NCBI GenBank assembly: GCA_021228405.1
Contig: JAJQRF010000011.1
Coordinates: forward strand, 62,001 to 126,000
Length of the DNA stretch: 64,000 nucleotides
Source: Pyrinomonadaceae bacterium
GTDB lineage: Bacteria; Acidobacteriota; Blastocatellia; Pyrinomonadales; Pyrinomonadaceae
Reading direction: 5' to 3'
Shown: positions 34,860 through 42,947 of the stretch, one piece after another
How positions within the stretch are numbered: the stretch's first letter is position 1
Layout of the letters: each line of letters opens with the position of its first letter
Made by a program: the position numbers and the translations under genes
Notes under the pieces: generated by a model
Databases searched by the model: none
Seen by the model: the letters and a program-made list of their open reading frames with translations, nothing else
Told to the model about the DNA's origin: nothing

Positions 34860-35765
34860 ATGAAAAATTCTAACCCCAAAGAATCCGTTCGAGTTTTGCT
34901 TTCAGAGATAATTGATTACGCCGGGCTTTTTCCGCCGTCACAGCTTTCGATGGCAGAAGCCGTCATCAATTACGCGACTTATAAAAACAGTAACTACAAT
35001 TGGATGCTCGGCAGATTTGTCGTGCCGGCGGCGCGGCTCGAAGAATTTATCGAAAACGCGCAGGATTTTATTTCGCACGACACGAAAAGCGGCTGGCGTT
35101 TGTGCGTTTTGGCGGGCGAAGACATTTACGAAACGATGCGCCAGATCGAAGATTTCAATGCGCGAAACGCTTCGCGCGTTTTGTGCGACGTGCTCGAAGT
35201 GAAAGCAAGCACGACCTCAAAGATCGAAAATACCGCCAAAGTTCTGCCCGATTACGTGACCGCTTATTTCGAGCTTCCGCTCAATGAAAACCTCGGCGAT
35301 CTGGTTTCCGCGCTCGCAATCAACGGGCAAAACGCAAAAATTCGCACCGGCGGCATCACGGCGGACGCATTTCCGCCGACTTCCGAAATAATTCGTTTTA
35401 TCCGCACTTGTCTGGCGGCAAACGTAAAATTTAAGGCGACTGCCGGACTTCATCATCCGATTCGCTGTTTTAAGCCTTTGACGTATGACGCGAACGCGCC
35501 CGAAGGCACGATGCACGGCTTTTTGAATTTGTTTTTAGCCGCCGGATTTGCCCGCGCCGGATTCAAATCGAGTCTTCTGGAAGAATTGATGGAAGACGAA
35601 TTTCCCGAAAATCTTTCATTCAGCGAAGGCGGCGTAACGTGGCATCGCGATTACATTTTGACGGTTTCGCAGTTAAAACACCTGCGCGAAGAAAGCGTCG
35701 GCTCATTCGGAAGCTGTTCGTTTGACGAACCGATCACCGATTTGCGCGAAATCGGGCTTTTGTAA
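34860..35765 (+). CDS. Conserved protein of unknown function next to fahA
   Basis: 301 residues, no signal peptide. Recognisable phrases are EIIDYAGLFPPSQLSMAEAV at the N-terminus, AKIRTGGITADAFP and VKFKATAGLHHPIRCF, with GTMHGFLNLFLAAGFAR after it. These look like the strand-loop ends of a TIM-barrel-type enzyme, but I cannot name the family. The two conserved His (LHHP) could bind metal or substrate. It lies 61 bp upstream of fumarylacetoacetase on the same strand, so a link to aromatic amino acid breakdown is possible but inferred. Confidence 0.75.
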   Translation: MKNSNPKESVRVLLSEIIDYAGLFPPSQLSMAEAVINYATYKNSNYNWMLGRFVVPAARLEEFIENAQDFISHDTKSGWRLCVLAGEDIYETMRQIEDFNARNASRVLCDVLEVKASTTSKIENTAKVLPDYVTAYFELPLNENLGDLVSALAINGQNAKIRTGGITADAFPPTSEIIRFIRTCLAANVKFKATAGLHHPIRCFKPLTYDANAPEGTMHGFLNLFLAAGFARAGFKSSLLEELMEDEFPENLSFSEGGVTWHRDYILTVSQLKHLREESVGSFGSCSFDEPITDLREIGLL

Positions 35766-35772
35766 CATTCGC

Positions 35773-35836
35773 CATTTATCATTTATCATTTACCAAACAA
35801 ATAAATTGATAAATGGTAAATGATAAATGATAAATG
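35773..35836. repeat. 23-bp perfect inverted repeat overlapping the fahA start
   Basis: 35773-35795 and 35814-35836 are exact complements made of a simple ATTTATC pattern, with 18 bases between. The ATG at 35827 lies inside the right arm, so the hairpin in mRNA would cover the start codon. Confidence 0.85.
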
Positions 35837-37152
35837 AAACACACGACCCGAACTTAAAAAGCTGGATCGAATCCGCAAACGATCCGAACACCGATTTCCC
35901 GATTCAAAACTTGCCTTTTTGTTTATTTTATAATGAAAACTCTCCTAATTATCCAGTTGAAGGCGTTATTATCGGCGATTATGTTTTAGAACTGACAAAT
36001 GTTTTACAGCCTCTAAAAGATGAAAAGTTAATTGAGGATAATGATTTTCGTGAATGGATGCTTCAAAACACAATCAATCGGCGAATTGTTTTTACAGATA
36101 ATGAAGAAGTTTCTCGGTTGCGAAAGTATTTAGTAGAACTTTTGCGAGCGGATTGTCCGAAGGAAAAACGCGAAGTTTTACAAAAAGGCTTATTTCCAAT
36201 TTCGGAAATTAAATTTGCCGTTCCTGCTGAAATCGGCGATTACACTGATTTCTACTGTTCGATCTTTCACGCGACGAATGTCGGCGCGATGTTTCGTCCC
36301 GATAATCCACTGTTGCCGAATTATAAATACATTCCCATCGGCTATCACGGACGCGCTTCGTCGATCGTCGTTTCGGGAACGGATGTGAAACGCCCGAAAG
36401 GTCAGAATCGCACCGATCAGGACGCGCCGCCCGTTTTTATTCCTGCGAAAAATCTCGATTACGAAATGGAAGTCGGCTTTTTTGTCGGAAAAGGAAATAA
36501 TTTGGGCGAATCAATTCCGATTGAAAACGCGGAAGAACATATTTTCGGGCTTTGTCTGGTCAACGATTGGTCGGCGCGTGACATACAGGCTTGGGAATAT
36601 CAGCCTTTAGGTCCGTTTCTCGCAAAAAATTTCGCGACGACTGTTTCGCCGTTTGTCGTCACGTTGGAAGCCCTCGCGCCGTTTCGCGTTCCGGCGTTTG
36701 AACGTGAAGAAGGCGATCCGCAACCGCTCGATTATCTGAACGGCGAACAAAATCAAAAACACGGCGGATTTGACATAAAGCTCGAAGTTTACATCCAAAC
36801 CGAGAAAATGCGCGCTGAAAGCATTGAACCGTTTCTGCTTTCACGCTCGAATATGAAGGATTTGTATTGGACAATCGGGCAAATGCTGACGCATCACGCC
36901 TCAAACGGCTGTAATCTGCAAACCGGCGATCTGATGGCGACGGGAACGGTTTCGGGACGCGAAAAGAGCGAACGAGGCTGTCTTTTGGAACTCACTTGGC
37001 GCGGAAAGGAACCGATCCGCCTTCCGAACGGCGAAGAACGCAGATTTTTAGAAGACGGCGACGAAATTATTATGAAAGGCTTCTGCGAAAAAGAAGGTTT
37101 CCGCAGAATCGGTTTCGGCGAATGCCGCGGACGAATTTTGCCAGCCGATTAA
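35827..37152 (+). CDS. fahA: Fumarylacetoacetase
   Basis: Hydrolyses fumarylacetoacetate to fumarate and acetoacetate, the last step of tyrosine and homogentisate breakdown. It has 441 residues, close to the full-length enzyme. Key stretches are DYTDFYCSIFHATNVGAMFR (metal and catalytic region), PIGYHGRASSIVVSGTDV, LDYEMEVGFFVGKGN and NDWSARDIQAWEYQPLGPF. The start codon is inside a palindrome and no ribosome site is visible, so the exact N-terminus is less sure. Confidence 0.94.
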   Translation: MINETHDPNLKSWIESANDPNTDFPIQNLPFCLFYNENSPNYPVEGVIIGDYVLELTNVLQPLKDEKLIEDNDFREWMLQNTINRRIVFTDNEEVSRLRKYLVELLRADCPKEKREVLQKGLFPISEIKFAVPAEIGDYTDFYCSIFHATNVGAMFRPDNPLLPNYKYIPIGYHGRASSIVVSGTDVKRPKGQNRTDQDAPPVFIPAKNLDYEMEVGFFVGKGNNLGESIPIENAEEHIFGLCLVNDWSARDIQAWEYQPLGPFLAKNFATTVSPFVVTLEALAPFRVPAFEREEGDPQPLDYLNGEQNQKHGGFDIKLEVYIQTEKMRAESIEPFLLSRSNMKDLYWTIGQMLTHHASNGCNLQTGDLMATGTVSGREKSERGCLLELTWRGKEPIRLPNGEERRFLEDGDEIIMKGFCEKEGFRRIGFGECRGRILPAD

Positions 37153-37156
37153 CTTT

Positions 37157-37429
37157 ATGGAAGAGCTGATTTCTGCGTTTGAAAGAATAATTAAACTTCT
37201 CGAAAATTCGGAAGATTCGATCTGGGCAAATTATACGGTGGATGAAGCCAAAGAAATTTTGCAGACCGAACTCGTAAATTACAAACAAACGCAAAAACTC
37301 AGCGATTCGGGCAAGTCCCGCATAAATTTTCTCTTTCTGCCGACAAGCGCGTTGCAGGAAATTTCGATGGACAACGGCTGGGGCGATCAATATGTCGAAA
37401 TCTCAAACATTTTCGACAAATATCTTTGA
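37157..37429 (+). CDS. Small hypothetical protein
   Basis: 90 residues, starting 4 bp after the fahA stop, so probably translated with it. It is acidic and mostly helical at the N-terminus (ELISAFERIIKLLENSED), then has a Phe/Leu patch (RINFLFLPTSALQEISM). There is no signal peptide or motif I recognise. The position fits a real gene rather than a chance frame. Confidence 0.6.
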   Translation: MEELISAFERIIKLLENSEDSIWANYTVDEAKEILQTELVNYKQTQKLSDSGKSRINFLFLPTSALQEISMDNGWGDQYVEISNIFDKYL

Positions 37430-37442
37430 GCTTCGGAAAGTT

Positions 37443-37519
37443 TTAGCCGCGAACAAACACGAAAGTTCGCGAAAATTATAAATCTTTTTTCGTGTCTTTT
37501 CGTGTTTGTTCGCGGCTAA
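37443..37519. repeat. 22-bp perfect inverted repeat between convergent genes
   Basis: Arms 37443-37464 (TTAGCCGCGAACAAACACGA and two more bases) and 37498-37519 are exact complements with a 33-nt centre that holds TTTTTT. It separates two convergent genes and could terminate both. The CACGAAA core relates it to the elements at 60537 and 62305. Confidence 0.85.
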
Positions 37520-37530
37520 TTTATAAAAAT

Positions 37531-38274
37531 CTAAAATTCGATACCGTTGGCGGTGATTTGCAGATTATTGGCGTTGCTGCCGAAAAGTCTTTCGAGATTT
37601 TGCTGTCCCAGACTGGTCAAATCCTTGCGGTTTCGGCTTTGTTCAAACGTTGCGATCGGCATTCCGCCCATCGTGATTAAAAGTTCGGCGTAAAGCTGTT
37701 TGTCCGCAGGTTTTAATTTCATAAATTCGGCATCTTTTCCCAAAATTTCCGCGACCTGCCTGTAAACCGCGACCGAATTTTCTGAAGCGAGCGACTGAAT
37801 ATCATTGGCGTAAAGATAACTGCTGACGATGTAATATGTCATCGCCGAAGCGACATCGTTAAAGGGCATTCCGAGCCGTCGATTTTCATCCGCAAACGTC
37901 GTTTCGTATTTGCCCCACATATATTTCACGATCTGCTGAACCTTTGCCGTGTCATTCGCATTCGCCTTTTGAGTTTCCGCCATTTTTTGCGCGAGCGGCG
38001 AATTTACAGCGCGTTGAAATGCGAATTGTTTTTGATAAACCGCCGACGTTTTCGGCGCGGTCGCAGTTTTTCCCTTTACCGCCGTTTTACCTTTCGTTTT
38101 GGAATTTCGCGCCATATCAGCCGCCATCTGACTGCCGATCTGACCGACGCGCATATCGCTCCAGATGCGGTTCGGCGTAATCACGGGCGCAATCGTCGGA
38201 TTTGTAAAAACCTGTCCGAACGCGGGAGCCGAGAAAAGCAAACTCACAAGAACCGTCAAAAATCTCTTTTTCAT
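37531..38274 (-). CDS. Secreted protein, possibly DUF6683-like
   Basis: 247 residues. ATG at 38274 is preferred, with AGGAG upstream and the signal peptide (KKRFLTVLVSLLFSAPAFGQ) starting there. After a basic linker, the C-terminal part (QIVKYMWGKYETTFADENRR, NDVASAMTYYIVSSYLYAND, LYAELLITMGGMPIATFEQS) is helical; it reminds me of DUF6683 proteins, but I cannot confirm that. Likely periplasmic. No catalytic motif is seen. Confidence 0.65.
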   Translation of the reverse strand: MKKRFLTVLVSLLFSAPAFGQVFTNPTIAPVITPNRIWSDMRVGQIGSQMAADMARNSKTKGKTAVKGKTATAPKTSAVYQKQFAFQRAVNSPLAQKMAETQKANANDTAKVQQIVKYMWGKYETTFADENRRLGMPFNDVASAMTYYIVSSYLYANDIQSLASENSVAVYRQVAEILGKDAEFMKLKPADKQLYAELLITMGGMPIATFEQSRNRKDLTSLGQQNLERLFGSNANNLQITANGIEF

Positions 38275-38385
38275 CTTTTTTCTCCTTTGGAACAATTTCC
38301 TTAAATCATATTATATCGCGCCGAAAATTTAAATCTTTTCTTTTTTGAAGTTTACAAAAACCGCTTCGTAAACTAACTTAAATTC

Positions 38386-40671
38386 GTGGATAAATACGCC
38401 GGACAAGACCGCGGAAACCTCTCGGAATATGAAGAATATTTCGCCGGAATGGATGCCTCGATGCAGCAGAAAATTGCGCTGACGACGGCGCATTTCCCTT
38501 CGCGCGGATTGATCGCCGATATGGGTTCAGGTTCGGGAAGCGGAACTTTCGATCTCGCGCGGCTTTATAAAAACCTCGAACTCGTCGGCGTTGACATCAA
38601 TCCCGTCACGGTCGAATATTCGCAAAACCATTACAAAGCGGAAAACTTAAAGTTTGAAGTCGGCGACATCGCCGAAAACGTTTTCGCCGAAAATACGCTC
38701 GACGGCATTCTCGATTCGTCGGTTCTGCATCACGTTACGAGCTTTAACGGTTTCGATGCCGCGCAGATCACGAAAACCTTAAAAAATCAGGTTGCCCAAC
38801 TGAAAACGGGCGGCGTGCTGATAATCCGCGATTTCGTCGTGCCTGACGAAGCCGGAAAGCAAGTCTATATAGATTTGCCGAACGATGACGGCAAAGATTC
38901 GGGAAAAATCCCCGAACTTTCGACCGCCGCACTTTTTGAGATTTTTGCGCGTGATTTTCGTTCGAGTTTGAACTTAAATTCCTCGGTTCCATATCGAAAA
39001 ACCGATTCGCCGAAACCGGACTTTACGCGTTTTCAAACTTCCCTGCGCTCTGCCGCCGAATTCGTTTTGCGAAAGGATTACCGCGATCATTGGTCGCCCG
39101 AACTGTTGGAAGAATATTGCTATTTTTCGCAGAAAGATTTCGAGGAAAATTTTCGCAAAGAAAATCTGCGAATCGTTGTTTCAATGCCGCTTTGGAATCC
39201 GTGGATTGTCGAAAATCGATTTCGGAAAAAGTTTTACTTGTCTGATTCGGAAGGAAATGATTTAACATTTCCGCCGACCAATTATTTAATTGTCGGCGAA
39301 AAAGTTAAGGATTCAGACGGCGTTCAATTAGCGGAAGTTTCCGCCCTTGCTGACGCGCGGGCTTCTGCCTCGATTGCCTACGAAAAACCGGGCGTTGGCA
39401 AGGGGACAAAAAGTTTTCTAAATCTCAAATTTTACAGGAATAAACAGACTGCACAAATCTACGAACTTGCTGAACGCCCAAATCAAACGATCGATCTTTT
39501 GCCCTGGTTTGAGAACGAAAACGGGCAGATTTTAATCCTTGCGAAAAAGGATTTTCCGCGCCCGATCATCAATGCAGACAACGAGCGAAAAAACCTGAAT
39601 TGCGCTAATTATTCCGGCTATCTGACCGAACCGATCAGTGCGATCTGGGATTTCGGATTCGGGATTTCGGATTTGCAAAATTCAAAGACCGAAACCCGAA
39701 GAGCGGTTTTCGAGATTTTGAATAACCGCGCCGAGTTAGCTGAAAATGAAATTCTCGAAATCGGCGAACCTCAGTTTTACTATACTTCGGCGGGCGGAAT
39801 CGATGAGCGCGCCGCTTCGTTTCTGGTTAAAATCTCGCCTTTTGAAAAACAGCCGCACGAGATCGAAAACTACACGCAATTCAAAAGTGCAGGCTTTGTC
39901 CGCGAGCTCGACGCACTTCAGGTTCTCCGCGCTTCGCACGTCGGCGGAATGTTCGATGCGCGGCTTGAGATCAGTATTTATCGGCTTTTGCGAAGATTGA
40001 ACCGTTCGGCAAGCGCGTGGATCGGCGCGGCGGTTTCGCCGACAACGCAATTTTTTTCAGGCAAGATCGAAACCGGCTTCGAGGTCGAAAATCGCAAGGG
40101 ATTTGAAGAGATCGGATCAGCCGAAAACTCATTTTTGAAACTCTGCAAAAGCGAATTTATCGAAACCGATTCAGCAAAAAATATAATTTCACGCGCCGAA
40201 TTTGAATATGTCGTGCCGAAAAATTTCAGTAAAAACACGGTCGCGGCGATTCCATTCATCAAAACCGAAAACGAAATTCTCGTCGGCATTGAAACGCGCG
40301 ATTTGCCCGCGCCGCAGAATTTTTCGGACAGTTCGCAACTTTTTTGCGTTCCCGCGTGGCGTTTGCCGTTTTCGATCGAACATAAATTCGAGATCGAGAA
40401 CTTCCTGCGCGAACGATTTCCGAAGGATTTCAAAGTTTCATTAAACAAAACCTGGGAGCTCGGCGGCAGTTATTTTACTTCTGCCGGAATCACGCCCGAA
40501 ACGGTTTATCCATTTGCGGTCGAACTCGATGCGAAAAGTTTGAGCGAAACCGATCTGAAATTCTTTCATCTGAACAAATTGCTCGAAAATTCGGAGAAGA
40601 TTCAGGACGCGCATCTCTTGATATTGCTCAATCGTTTCGCACACAGTTTAGGAGAATTGACCGCGAAATAA
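38386..40671 (+). CDS. Methyltransferase fused to two degenerate Nudix-like regions
   Basis: 761 residues with a GTG start. Residues 35-180 are a class I SAM methyltransferase (LIADMGSGSGSGTFDLARLY, LVGVDINPVTVEYSQNHY, ILDSSVLHHV). Residues about 345-510 and 590-730 each read like a Nudix fold (ILILAKKDFPRPII then GEPQFYYTSAGGIDERAASF; ILVGIETRDLPAPQ then LGGSYFTSAGITPETVYPFA) without an intact Nudix box. A 29-nt REP-like copy encodes part of SALADARASAS at about 320-330, and a GGATTTCGG-type simple repeat is translated near 425. Substrate unknown. Confidence 0.7.
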   Translation: MDKYAGQDRGNLSEYEEYFAGMDASMQQKIALTTAHFPSRGLIADMGSGSGSGTFDLARLYKNLELVGVDINPVTVEYSQNHYKAENLKFEVGDIAENVFAENTLDGILDSSVLHHVTSFNGFDAAQITKTLKNQVAQLKTGGVLIIRDFVVPDEAGKQVYIDLPNDDGKDSGKIPELSTAALFEIFARDFRSSLNLNSSVPYRKTDSPKPDFTRFQTSLRSAAEFVLRKDYRDHWSPELLEEYCYFSQKDFEENFRKENLRIVVSMPLWNPWIVENRFRKKFYLSDSEGNDLTFPPTNYLIVGEKVKDSDGVQLAEVSALADARASASIAYEKPGVGKGTKSFLNLKFYRNKQTAQIYELAERPNQTIDLLPWFENENGQILILAKKDFPRPIINADNERKNLNCANYSGYLTEPISAIWDFGFGISDLQNSKTETRRAVFEILNNRAELAENEILEIGEPQFYYTSAGGIDERAASFLVKISPFEKQPHEIENYTQFKSAGFVRELDALQVLRASHVGGMFDARLEISIYRLLRRLNRSASAWIGAAVSPTTQFFSGKIETGFEVENRKGFEEIGSAENSFLKLCKSEFIETDSAKNIISRAEFEYVVPKNFSKNTVAAIPFIKTENEILVGIETRDLPAPQNFSDSSQLFCVPAWRLPFSIEHKFEIENFLRERFPKDFKVSLNKTWELGGSYFTSAGITPETVYPFAVELDAKSLSETDLKFFHLNKLLENSEKIQDAHLLILLNRFAHSLGELTAK
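39341..39369 (+). repeat. REP-like fragment inside a coding sequence
   Basis: 29 nt matching the right arm of the palindrome at 6857-6887 with one mismatch (G for T). It is in frame, adds ALADARASA-type residues and does not break the gene. Confidence 0.85.
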
Positions 40672-40755
40672 TCCGAAAGACACGACTTTTTCCAAAAATT
40701 TCCCTCGTGTTACCGGTGTCATTCGTGGCTCGATCTTTTTTGTGGCAAAATAGAA

Positions 40756-42168
40756 ATGATGGATTTGATTCTCGATAAATTTCACGAAGAATGCGGCATT
40801 TTCGGTATCTACGGACACGCAGAAGCCTCGACCTTAACCCAACTCGGACTTTTTGCGCTACAGCATCGCGGGCAGGAGGCTTGCGGGATCGTTTCGAGCG
40901 ACGGCGCAGACCTTCACCAGTTTCGTTCGCAAGGTTTGGTTGCCGACGTTTTGGTTGAGGACGAACTGCTCAAGCTGACCGGAAACTCGGCAATCGGGCA
41001 TACGCGCTATTCGACCGCCGGAAAAAATACGATTAAGGAAGTTCAGCCGTTTTCGGTGACTTGCCAGCACGGACAGATCGCTGTCTGTCATAACGGAAAC
41101 CTGCCTTTTGCCAATCAAAAACGCGCCGAACTGGAAAAAGCAGGCGCAATTTTTTCGTCAACTTCCGACACGGAAACCATTCTTCATTCGATCGCACGAA
41201 CGCAAGCGAAAGACGTGATCGAAGCCGTTTCAAAGGTTTTGAAGGAAACCGAAGGCGCGTTTTCACTTTTGTTTTTAACGCCGCAATGTTTGATCGCCGT
41301 CCGCGACCCGCGCGGATTTCGTCCGCTCGCGCTCGGAAAATTGAAGGATGCGTGGTGCGTTGCATCGGAAACCTGCGCTTTCGATCTAATCGATGCGGAA
41401 ACGGTGCGCGAGATAAAAGCGGGCGAAATGCTCGTGATCGATGAGAACGGGCTTCGTTCCTTCTTTCCTTTCGAGCAAAAGCCGGTTTCGGTTTGTTCCT
41501 TTGAACACGTCTATTTTTCGCGTCCCGATTCGATCGTTTTCGGAAAATCGGTCAATCAATCGCGTCATAATATGGGCAAACAACTGGCGGTCGAACATCC
41601 GGTCGACAATTTCGACAACAACGCGATGGTCGTGCCCGTTCCCGATTCGGGCGTGGCGGCGGCGGTCGGTTTTGCGCGTGAATCGGGCATCAATTTCCGC
41701 CACGCGATCATTCGCAATCATTACGTCGGACGAACTTTTATCGAGCCTTCGCAAAGCATCCGTTCATTCGGCGTGCGCCTAAAGCTTAACCCGATCAAGG
41801 ATTTAATAAACGGTAAACGAATCGTTTTGATCGACGATTCGATCGTGCGCGGAACGACCTCGAAAAAGATCGTGCAGATGGTGCGTGAAGCAGGCGCGAA
41901 GGAAGTTCATATGCGGATTTCCTGCCCGCCGACGATTTCGCCGTGTTATTACGGCGTTGATACGCCGAGCAAAGGCGAACTGATCGCCGCGCAGATGACC
42001 GTCGAGGAAGTTTGCCGCTACATCGAAGCGGACAGTTTGGGCTATCTTTCGCTCGAAGGAATGCTCAAAGCGACCGGAATAGAAACCGATTCAGCCTGTG
42101 TTGCGTGTTGGAACGGGAAATATCCGACGTTGATCGCCAACGGAAAATCGGCGACCAATCAAATTTAA
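40756..42168 (+). CDS. purF: Amidophosphoribosyltransferase
   Basis: First committed step of purine synthesis: PRPP and glutamine give phosphoribosylamine. It has 470 residues. A 12-residue propeptide precedes the nucleophile Cys13 (EECGIFGIYG). The glutaminase part has SAIGHTRYSTAG and CHNGNL; the PRPP motif is VLIDDSIVRGTTSKKI. C-terminal cysteines (CPPTISPCYYG, SACVACW) fit the iron-sulfur type of enzyme. The gap before it holds only a weak CACGA/TCGTG palindrome. Confidence 0.96.
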   Translation: MMDLILDKFHEECGIFGIYGHAEASTLTQLGLFALQHRGQEACGIVSSDGADLHQFRSQGLVADVLVEDELLKLTGNSAIGHTRYSTAGKNTIKEVQPFSVTCQHGQIAVCHNGNLPFANQKRAELEKAGAIFSSTSDTETILHSIARTQAKDVIEAVSKVLKETEGAFSLLFLTPQCLIAVRDPRGFRPLALGKLKDAWCVASETCAFDLIDAETVREIKAGEMLVIDENGLRSFFPFEQKPVSVCSFEHVYFSRPDSIVFGKSVNQSRHNMGKQLAVEHPVDNFDNNAMVVPVPDSGVAAAVGFARESGINFRHAIIRNHYVGRTFIEPSQSIRSFGVRLKLNPIKDLINGKRIVLIDDSIVRGTTSKKIVQMVREAGAKEVHMRISCPPTISPCYYGVDTPSKGELIAAQMTVEEVCRYIEADSLGYLSLEGMLKATGIETDSACVACWNGKYPTLIANGKSATNQI

Positions 42169-42192
42169 TTCAATAAAAATAAGGAGAAATCA

Positions 42193-42732
42193 ATGCGACA
42201 TATTTTATTAGTTGCTGCCGTTTTTCTAACTGCTTTAGCAGTTTTGACGGCGTGCCAAAATGCCGCGCAGCCGAAAGCGGAAACAGCCAAAGCAAATACG
42301 AAAGCGACTCCGGCGGAAATCATTAAAGATAAAGACCCTGCCGATGACGCGCCGCGCATCGATCTGGCTGATGCCAAGAAGGATTTCGACGCGGGAAACG
42401 CCATTTTCGTGGACACACGCGCCGAATTTACCTACAAACAGGAACACATCAAGGGCGCGATCAACGTTCCCGCCGAAGCGATGGAACTGCGCTACAAAGA
42501 AATCCCGACGGACAAAAAGATCATTGCCTATTGCTCCTGACCGAGCGAACATACAAGCGCCGGTCTGGTTGCTAAATTGAAAGAAAAAGGTATCGGAAAT
42601 GCTTTTGCGCTCGTCGGCGGAACTCAGGCGTGGAAAAACGCGGGTTATCCGATGGAAGGCGAAGCGAGTAAGAAGAACGATTCGACCACGAACGAGAACA
42701 AATCCGTGGACAAACCGCCCGTCGATAAATAA
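42193..42732 (+). CDS. Rhodanese-like lipoprotein with in-frame UGA (predicted selenoprotein)
   Basis: Read through UGA at 42538-42540 it has 179 residues. The signal peptide ends in a lipobox (AVLTAC). The rhodanese domain runs from about 55 (IDLADAKKDFDAGNAIFVDT, RAEFTYKQEHIKGAINVPAE) to LVGGTQAWKNAGYPMEG. The active-site loop reads IAYCS-U-PSEHTSAG; the catalytic Cys of this branch is at that spot, so Sec116 would be the persulfide-carrying residue. The frame is intact on both sides and a SECIS-like hairpin follows. It starts 24 bp after purF with an AAGGAG site. Confidence 0.87.
42556..42573 (+). promoter_or_regulatory. SECIS-like hairpin for the rhodanese UGA
   Basis: AGCGCC pairs with GGTTGCT (one wobble, one bulged T) around the loop GGTCT, 15 nt after UGA. 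The apical loop GGUCU and the bulged U recall the E. coli fdhF SECIS as I remember it. Stem is short, so this is weaker than the DUF3179 hairpin. Confidence 0.65.
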
Positions 42733-42755
42733 CTGAATTAACTAAAAAAAAACAA

Positions 42756-42788
42756 AAGTAATGCCTGAAATATCGGGCATTGCTTTTT
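42756..42788 (+). terminator. Intrinsic terminator after the rhodanese gene
   Basis: AAGTAATGCCTGA (42756-42768) pairs with 42773-42785 with two wobbles around a 4-nt loop, followed by TTT. It lies just past the stop at 42732, which supports the read-through end of the gene. Confidence 0.85.
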
Positions 42789-42875
42789 GCATAGACCGAT
42801 CGCTCAAAAATTGACCGTCATTGGTCAAAATTCCTCTTTGGCGAGCAAAACCCCTCTACACAGACCGTTTGACCG
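42787..42875. repeat. Short mosaic array, 20-bp period, four units
   Basis: AAAA spacers lie at 42807, 42827 and 42847, and a fourth boundary at 42867, exactly 20 apart. The 16-nt cores between them are TTGACCGTCATTGGTC, TTCCTCTTTGGCGAGC and CCCCTCTACACAGACC; a further core precedes them. GACC/GGTC and GCTC/GAGC half-words recur in both orientations. Architecture matches the arrays at 609 and 19461. Confidence 0.75.
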
Positions 42876-42947
42876 AATTAATTGTTCTATAAATTAAAAA
42901 AAGCGGCAGAATAAAAGTATTTTTTGTGATTTTTGTGATTTTTTGCG

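Noticed and set aside
42193-42540. A 115-residue truncated rhodanese ending at the UGA
   Set aside because: The fold would lack its active-site helix and C-terminus, which follow in frame, and the terminator lies after the longer end.
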